Below are positions 6,051 through 10,232 of a stretch of 10,232 bases of DNA, piece after piece (the first letter of the stretch is position 1; each line of letters starts with the position of its first letter). This DNA comes from Alphaproteobacteria bacterium (GTDB lineage: Bacteria; Pseudomonadota; Alphaproteobacteria; SHNJ01): positions 1 to 10,232 of the forward strand of contig CANGQU010000007.1 in the NCBI GenBank assembly GCA_947456345.1, in the 5' to 3' direction. A program made the position numbers and the translations under genes. Below the pieces are notes generated by a model, which saw nothing but the letters and a program-made list of their open reading frames with translations, was not told the DNA's origin and made no database searches.

Positions 6051-8136
6051 GCACGTACCAGGCCGCATTTTCGCGGCCAAACATGCGCAGCAGCAAGCGC
6101 AAATTATGCCCCCGCTCGGATAACAAATAGGGATCTTGGTGCATGATATGCTGCACATCGCGTTGCGCGGTTTTAAACAAATCCTGATGGGCCTGAAAAT
6201 CGGCCAAGCGGAATCCGGGCAAGCCGCTTTGCCTTTTACCCAGGATTTCCCCTGCACCACGCAGTTTTAAATCTTCTTCGGCGATCAAAAACCCGTCCTC
6301 GGTTTCACGCATGATCTGCAAGCGCGATTTCGCCACCGAGGAAAGGGCATAAGAATATAGCAAAATACACGACGATTTCTTATCGCTGCGCCCAACCCGG
6401 CCCCGCAATTGATGCAATTGGGCCAGGCCAAAACGCTCCGCATGGTCAATCACCATAATAGTGGCATTGGGCACATCGACACCAACCTCGATCACGGTAG
6501 TGCTGATCATAATTCTGGTTTTGCCGGCGATAAAATCTTGCATCGCCGCGTCCTTGACCTTGGCGGTTTGCTGGCCGTGCAGGATGCCAATTTGCGTGCC
6601 AAAAATCTGTTTCAATTCAGCATAACGCGCCTCGGCTGCTGCCAAGTCGGATAGTTCCGATTCATGAACCAGCGGGCAAACCCAATAGACCTGTTGCCCT
6701 TCGTTGATAGCGCGTTTTAAGCCCTCGATGACTTCATCCAGGCGGTCGATGGCAATGGTGCGCGTATCGATGGGCTGTCGCCCTGGCGGTTTACCACTGA
6801 CCCGCGATGTCGCCAAATCGCCATATAGCGCCAAATACAGGCTGCGGGGGATGGGGGTGGCCGTCATGACCAGTAAATCTGGTTCGCCGCCCTTGTGGGA
6901 TAGGCGCAAACGCTGCTCCACGCCAAACCGATGCTGTTCGTCGATGGCGACTGCGCCCAAGTTTTGGAATTTAACGCCATCCTCGATCAAGGCATGGGTA
7001 CCGATCAAAAGATCGATTTGACCGGCGCGTAAATCACGCAACAGGTTCTGCCGGGCCTTACCCTTGTCCCGGCCGGTTAATGTGGCTACACGCAACCCTA
7101 TTGCCTCGAGCCAGGGGCTTAGCGTTTTTTCATGCTGACGGGCGAGTATCTCGGTCGGCGCCATCAACGCCGCTTGTTGCCCGCGCTCGATCGCGTTCAA
7201 AAGGCTGGCGACAGCAACAACAGTTTTGCCGCTGCCGACATCACCCTGCAACAGCCGCAACATGGGCTGCGACGCTTGCATATCTTGATCAATTTCGCGT
7301 AGGCAGGTTTTTTGCGCCTCGGTCAAGGCGAAGGGCAGATTTTTTATAAATAATTCGCGTAAATCACGCTGCCGCGCTGGGCGCCTAGTTGTCACGGCAG
7401 GGACAAGGGATTGCCGCAATAAAGCCAGCGCTAGCTGGTGAGATAAAATCTCGTCATAGGCCAGGCGGACCCGCGCCAGGTTGGTGGGTTGCAAATCTTC
7501 TTCGCGCTTTGGGGCGTGTACGGCCTGAATTGCCGCTTGCCAACTTGGCCAATTGGTTGATTGCAGCAATGTTTTGTCCAACCATTCGGGTAAATTGGGC
7601 AGGGTGGGTAAAGCTTGGGTCAAAATTTGGCGTAGATATTTATTACTCACCCCATCGGTCAGCGGATAATAGGGCTCGGCCTGGCGGATATGGGTTAAAT
7701 CGCCGGGATCGGCCACATAATCGGGGTGCACCATTTGCGCGCGCCCGGCGAAATAATCGATCTTGCCGCTGATGATTTTGTTGGCAGCAATGGGCAGGGA
7801 TTTTTGCCATATCCCGGCCCGGCCACCGAAATACACGATATCGAGCGTGCCGGTCTTGTCCCTGCCAACGGCCTTGAACGGCAGCCCGCGCCTAAGCGGC
7901 AGGCGATGTTCAGCAATCATGACATCCAGTGTTACAGTCTGTCCGGCGAAACGGGATAAGTCGCCAATCTGTGGCATTTGCCGCCGGTCGATCAGCGCAT
8001 AGGGCAGGTGCCACAATAAATCGATAACCCTGGGCGTGCCCAGGCGTTGTAAACGCGGCGCCGAACGCGGCCCAACCCCTTTGAGGTATTGGACGGACGA
8101 TAATAATCGTTCGATTGCCGAGTTGGTTGCAGACAT
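6040..8136 (-). CDS. recG: ATP-dependent DNA helicase RecG
   Basis: This 698-residue superfamily 2 helicase remodels stalled replication forks and branch-migrates Holliday-like junctions. Seen: an N-terminal wedge/OB region (about 60-140) after a LKGVGPRSA segment (18-26); Walker A GDVGSGKT (298-305); DEQHRFG (399-405), the DEQH box typical of RecG; TATPIPR (425-431); and motifs V/VI including TTVIEVGVDVP (546-556) and QLRGRVGR (576-583). A C-terminal ETEDGF...LKLRGAGEILGKRQSG region (611-638) matches the RecG-specific translocation segment. The length is normal (about 690-700 residues). ATG at 8136 is the first start and gives a standard N-terminus, but no Shine-Dalgarno sequence is obvious; a palindrome begins six bases upstream. 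The gene is divergent from sdhE-mfd and convergent with the DUF502 gene. Nothing appears broken. Confidence 0.98.
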   Translation of the reverse strand: MSATNSAIERLLSSVQYLKGVGPRSAPRLQRLGTPRVIDLLWHLPYALIDRRQMPQIGDLSRFAGQTVTLDVMIAEHRLPLRRGLPFKAVGRDKTGTLDIVYFGGRAGIWQKSLPIAANKIISGKIDYFAGRAQMVHPDYVADPGDLTHIRQAEPYYPLTDGVSNKYLRQILTQALPTLPNLPEWLDKTLLQSTNWPSWQAAIQAVHAPKREEDLQPTNLARVRLAYDEILSHQLALALLRQSLVPAVTTRRPARQRDLRELFIKNLPFALTEAQKTCLREIDQDMQASQPMLRLLQGDVGSGKTVVAVASLLNAIERGQQAALMAPTEILARQHEKTLSPWLEAIGLRVATLTGRDKGKARQNLLRDLRAGQIDLLIGTHALIEDGVKFQNLGAVAIDEQHRFGVEQRLRLSHKGGEPDLLVMTATPIPRSLYLALYGDLATSRVSGKPPGRQPIDTRTIAIDRLDEVIEGLKRAINEGQQVYWVCPLVHESELSDLAAAEARYAELKQIFGTQIGILHGQQTAKVKDAAMQDFIAGKTRIMISTTVIEVGVDVPNATIMVIDHAERFGLAQLHQLRGRVGRSDKKSSCILLYSYALSSVAKSRLQIMRETEDGFLIAEEDLKLRGAGEILGKRQSGLPGFRLADFQAHQDLFKTAQRDVQHIMHQDPYLLSERGHNLRLLLRMFGRENAAWYVQSG

Positions 8137-8192
8137 GGGTTTAATTTTGCCGCAAAATTTGCTATCAAAGCAAGCTTTTCAAAGAAAAAACC
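8137..8192. promoter_or_regulatory. Divergent promoter region between recG and sdhE-mfd
   Basis: These 56 AT-rich bases must hold the promoter for recG on the minus strand and probably that for sdhE-mfd on the plus strand. Only weak hexamers are visible: TATCAA at 8163-8168 as a possible plus-strand -10, and TTGAAA (complement of 8177-8182) as a possible minus-strand -35. No alphaproteobacterial LexA box (GTTC/GAAC halves spaced by seven bases) is present. Confidence 0.55.
8143..8159. promoter_or_regulatory. 17-base perfect palindrome, candidate operator
   Basis: Arms aattttgc (8143-8150) and gcaaaatt (8152-8159) are exact reverse complements around a single central C. The site starts six bases from the recG ATG, where its leader or start site would be. 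A second, smaller symmetric element, aaagc-aa-gcttt (8167-8178), lies between it and sdhE. The one-base centre makes an RNA hairpin unlikely to form fully, so a dimeric DNA-binding protein is the more natural reading. Confidence 0.45.
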
Positions 8193-8462
8193 ATGACCGA
8201 CCCGAATTTACTGCGCAAACGCCTCTTATTTCAGAGTAAGCATCTCGGCACCAAGGAAAACGACTTGTTGCTAGGCCCTTTTGCGGCCACAGCGCTGGCC
8301 GATATGGATTTGCCGCAATTGCAGCTGTTTGACGCCTTCTTGCAAGAACAAGATCAACAAATTTACGCCTGGCTGGTGCAAAATGTAACCGCACCAGAAC
8401 AATATCAGGGTCTTATCCGTGCCATCGGTGCGCACAACACCAAAAACCGCCATGCTTCCTAA
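8193..8462 (+). CDS. sdhE: Succinate dehydrogenase assembly factor SdhE (FAD assembly factor, DUF339)
   Basis: This 89-residue protein matches the SdhE/Sdh5 family, which promotes covalent attachment of FAD to the succinate dehydrogenase flavoprotein in the cytoplasm. Seen: RKRLLFQSKHLGTKENDLLLGPFA (residues 8-31 region), followed by LADMDLPQLQLFDAFLQ (about 35-51) and a QQIYAWL segment (about 55-61) corresponding to the family's DPDLYxW block. Its length and position between recG and mfd are usual for Alphaproteobacteria. The family motif RGxxE is altered to LGTKE here: Leu18 (codon CTC at 8244-8246) replaces the Arg, while Gly19 and Glu22 are kept. ATG at 8193 has only a weak AAAGAAA purine stretch upstream. 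The last 11 bases overlap the start of mfd, suggesting coupled translation. Confidence 0.92.
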   Translation: MTDPNLLRKRLLFQSKHLGTKENDLLLGPFAATALADMDLPQLQLFDAFLQEQDQQIYAWLVQNVTAPEQYQGLIRAIGAHNTKNRHAS

Positions 8463-10232
8463 ATCCATTCCGGCGGGCAATACAATCCGCCTTGGCGGTT
8501 GTGTATCTGGCGCGGATGCGCTGGCTGTCGGCGGATGGTTTGCCGATGCCGGACAAAACGCGCTTGTGGTCATGCCGGATGAATTCGCACTGGACCAATT
8601 TGCTGCGTGTATCCGTTTTTTTTATCCGCAACTGCAACCAATAACTTTGCAGGCTTGGGATTGTTTGCCATATGACCGCATTTCGCCCAGCGCCGATGTC
8701 ATGGCCGCAAGGATGCTGGCCCTGGCGCAACTGGCGCGAGCAAAAGGACCGCAGCTGGTGTTAGCGACAGTTGCGGCGGTGATGCAAAAACTGCCCAAAC
8801 CGGCCGCTTTGCAAAAGCGGCATTTTGTGTTGGATCCGGCCAGCAAACTGAATACGCAGGCGCTCGAGGAATATTTGCTACATAACGGCTATCAGCGCGT
8901 GGGCACGGTGCGCGAGGTGGGCGAATTCGCCTGGCGCGGGAATTTGCTGGATTTATTCATCAATGGGCAGGAATGGCCGCTACGCATCGATTTATTTGGC
9001 GACCGAATCGAGCAGATGCATAGTTTTGATCCGATTTCGCAGCGTAAAAAGTCCAAAATCGGCACAAGCGAAATTCATCTGGCTTCCACACAGGAAGTTT
9101 TATTGGATACCGGCAGTATCCAAAATTTCCGCCAGGCTTACCGCCAAAGTTTTGGCACAGAGTCGATGCAGGATACGATTTACGAATCCGTCAGCCATGG
9201 CAAGCGCTATGCGGGGATGGAGCATTGGCTGCCTTTTTTTGACCCAGAACTCGGCACTATTTTGGATTATTTGCCAGGGGCAGCGATTGTTATAGCACCT
9301 GGCGTGCCATTGGCGGTGCAGGCGCGGGACGGCGAGGTATTGGATTACTTTACCTCGCGCCAGCAGTTTTTTAAATCCAGCAGCAAGCAAAAAGACGGCG
9401 GCGCTTATCGCCCACTTCCGCCCGAGTTGTTGTATTTGGACAAAACCGCTTGGGAGTCAACCACAATTGGTTATGCGCAAATCGAGTGCCATACCGGCCA
9501 GGCGGCGGATGGCATACAATTGCCAGTGCAGCCGATCAGCCGCGTATTGCCACAGCAATTGCAAGCCAAAGGACAGGTGTTGGCAAACTTGCCGGACATT
9601 CTGCAAAATCTTTACCAGTCTTCGCGCGAGGTGATGCTGGCGTGCTATACCGACGGCTCACGCGAGCGTTTGCATAAAATGCTGGCGGATACCGGCATCG
9701 CTGCAGAGCGGATTGATGCTTGGGCCGATTTTACTGGTACGCGTTGGCGTCGTCCGGCCCTGGCTATTTTGCCGCTGGAACATGGCTTTGGGTATGGCGA
9801 TAATGTCGTCATCACCGAGCAGGATTTATTAGGCGATAGGTTAAGCCGCGTTGGTCAACGCGAACGCAAGGCCGAAAATATTATTCTCGAGGCGGGCAGT
9901 CTGGCCCCCGGTGATTATGTCGTCCACAACGATCATGGCATTGGGCGGTTTACGGCGCTGGAAACGATCACGGCGGGCGGGGCGGGACATGATTGCCTGT
10001 GTTTGGAATATGCCGGCGGCGATCGGTTGTTTGTGCCCGTGGAAAACATCGATGTGTTATCGCGTTATGGCTCGGACGAGGGGGCGATTGCCCTGGACAA
10101 GCTGGGCGGGGTGGGTTGGCAGTCGCGCAAAGCACGCGTCAAGCAACGTATCGCGGAAATCGCCGAGCAGTTGATCCGCATCGCCGCCGCACGGCAAACA
10201 CGCATCGCCCCCATTATGCCCAAGCCGCATAA
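8452..10232 (+). CDS. mfd: Transcription-repair coupling factor Mfd, N-terminal half (3' partial)
   Basis: Frame 1 is open from ATG 8452 to the right edge, 593 complete codons without a stop; full Mfd is about 1150 residues. Mfd removes RNA polymerase stalled at DNA lesions and recruits UvrA. Seen: the UvrB-like N-terminal module with AWDCLPYDRISPSADV (about 69-84), NGYQRVGTVREVGEFAWRG (about 145-163), and LRIDLFGDRIE (about 178-188), followed by GMEHWLPFF (about 256-264). The RNA-polymerase-interacting domain starts near 484 with APGDYVVHNDHGIGRF and includes CLEYAGGDRLFVPVENID (about 518-535). The helicase motifs and the C-terminal autoinhibitory domain lie outside the window. No Shine-Dalgarno sequence precedes the ATG, which sits inside the end of sdhE, so translation is probably coupled. 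An in-frame GTG at 8428 is a less likely alternative start. Confidence 0.96.
   Translation, partial: MLPKSIPAGNTIRLGGCVSGADALAVGGWFADAGQNALVVMPDEFALDQFAACIRFFYPQLQPITLQAWDCLPYDRISPSADVMAARMLALAQLARAKGPQLVLATVAAVMQKLPKPAALQKRHFVLDPASKLNTQALEEYLLHNGYQRVGTVREVGEFAWRGNLLDLFINGQEWPLRIDLFGDRIEQMHSFDPISQRKKSKIGTSEIHLASTQEVLLDTGSIQNFRQAYRQSFGTESMQDTIYESVSHGKRYAGMEHWLPFFDPELGTILDYLPGAAIVIAPGVPLAVQARDGEVLDYFTSRQQFFKSSSKQKDGGAYRPLPPELLYLDKTAWESTTIGYAQIECHTGQAADGIQLPVQPISRVLPQQLQAKGQVLANLPDILQNLYQSSREVMLACYTDGSRERLHKMLADTGIAAERIDAWADFTGTRWRRPALAILPLEHGFGYGDNVVITEQDLLGDRLSRVGQRERKAENIILEAGSLAPGDYVVHNDHGIGRFTALETITAGGAGHDCLCLEYAGGDRLFVPVENIDVLSRYGSDEGAIALDKLGGVGWQSRKARVKQRIAEIAEQLIRIAAARQTRIAPIMPKPH

Noticed and set aside
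7389..7772. Plus-strand frame of 127 codons inside recG
   Set aside because: It is opposite an intact RecG domain; its composition looks like a shadow frame and there is no start signal.
8137..8192. Possible SOS (LexA) control of recG or mfd
   Set aside because: No GTTC or GAAC half-sites with seven-base spacing are present in the gap.
8963..9390. Frames on both strands inside mfd (110 and 96 codons)
   Set aside because: The continuous Mfd frame with recognisable family motifs covers the same bases.

Overview
The window looks like a piece of an alphaproteobacterial chromosome of moderate GC content. The main reason is the block at its right end: recG, divergent from sdhE-mfd, an arrangement I recall as common in Alphaproteobacteria. 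SdhE (the small FAD-assembly protein of succinate dehydrogenase) and Mfd also read as alphaproteobacterial. I cannot name the genus; no rRNA, tRNA or other marker is present.

Left part (1-6028, all plus strand): a type I secretion module. Positions 1-1611 are the C-terminal 536 residues of a large RTX exoprotein or adhesin whose start lies left of the window. It carries many glycine/aspartate-rich calcium-binding nonapeptides, two non-repeat insertions and a C-terminal type I secretion target domain. A perfect intrinsic terminator (1635-1665) follows. The 178-base gap then holds two weaker hairpins and an exact extended -10 promoter (1761-1769) just ahead of a TTG-started LapB/LssB-type ABC exporter (1790-4000). 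The exporter is followed after 9 bases by its HlyD-family membrane fusion protein (4010-5356), and after a further 3 bases by a DUF502 membrane protein (5360-6028). The last three genes look like one operon. The RTX protein is the obvious substrate of the exporter. No TolC-like outer-membrane partner is present in the window.

Right part (6029-10232): DNA repair and respiration housekeeping genes. recG (6040-8136, minus strand) converges on the DUF502 gene, and a hairpin spans both stop codons. A 56-base divergent gap separates recG from sdhE (8193-8462) and contains a perfect 17-base palindrome. mfd begins at 8452 inside the end of sdhE and is open to the right edge (593 codons visible). It has no in-frame stop and is the largest gene that a closed-ORF search would miss.

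No mobile element, CRISPR array, tRNA or rRNA was found. I did not find convincing evidence of an entirely new system. The points most worth checking are the substituted RGxxE motif in SdhE, the palindrome between recG and sdhE, the link of DUF502 to a type I secretion operon, and the duplicated architecture of the RTX protein.
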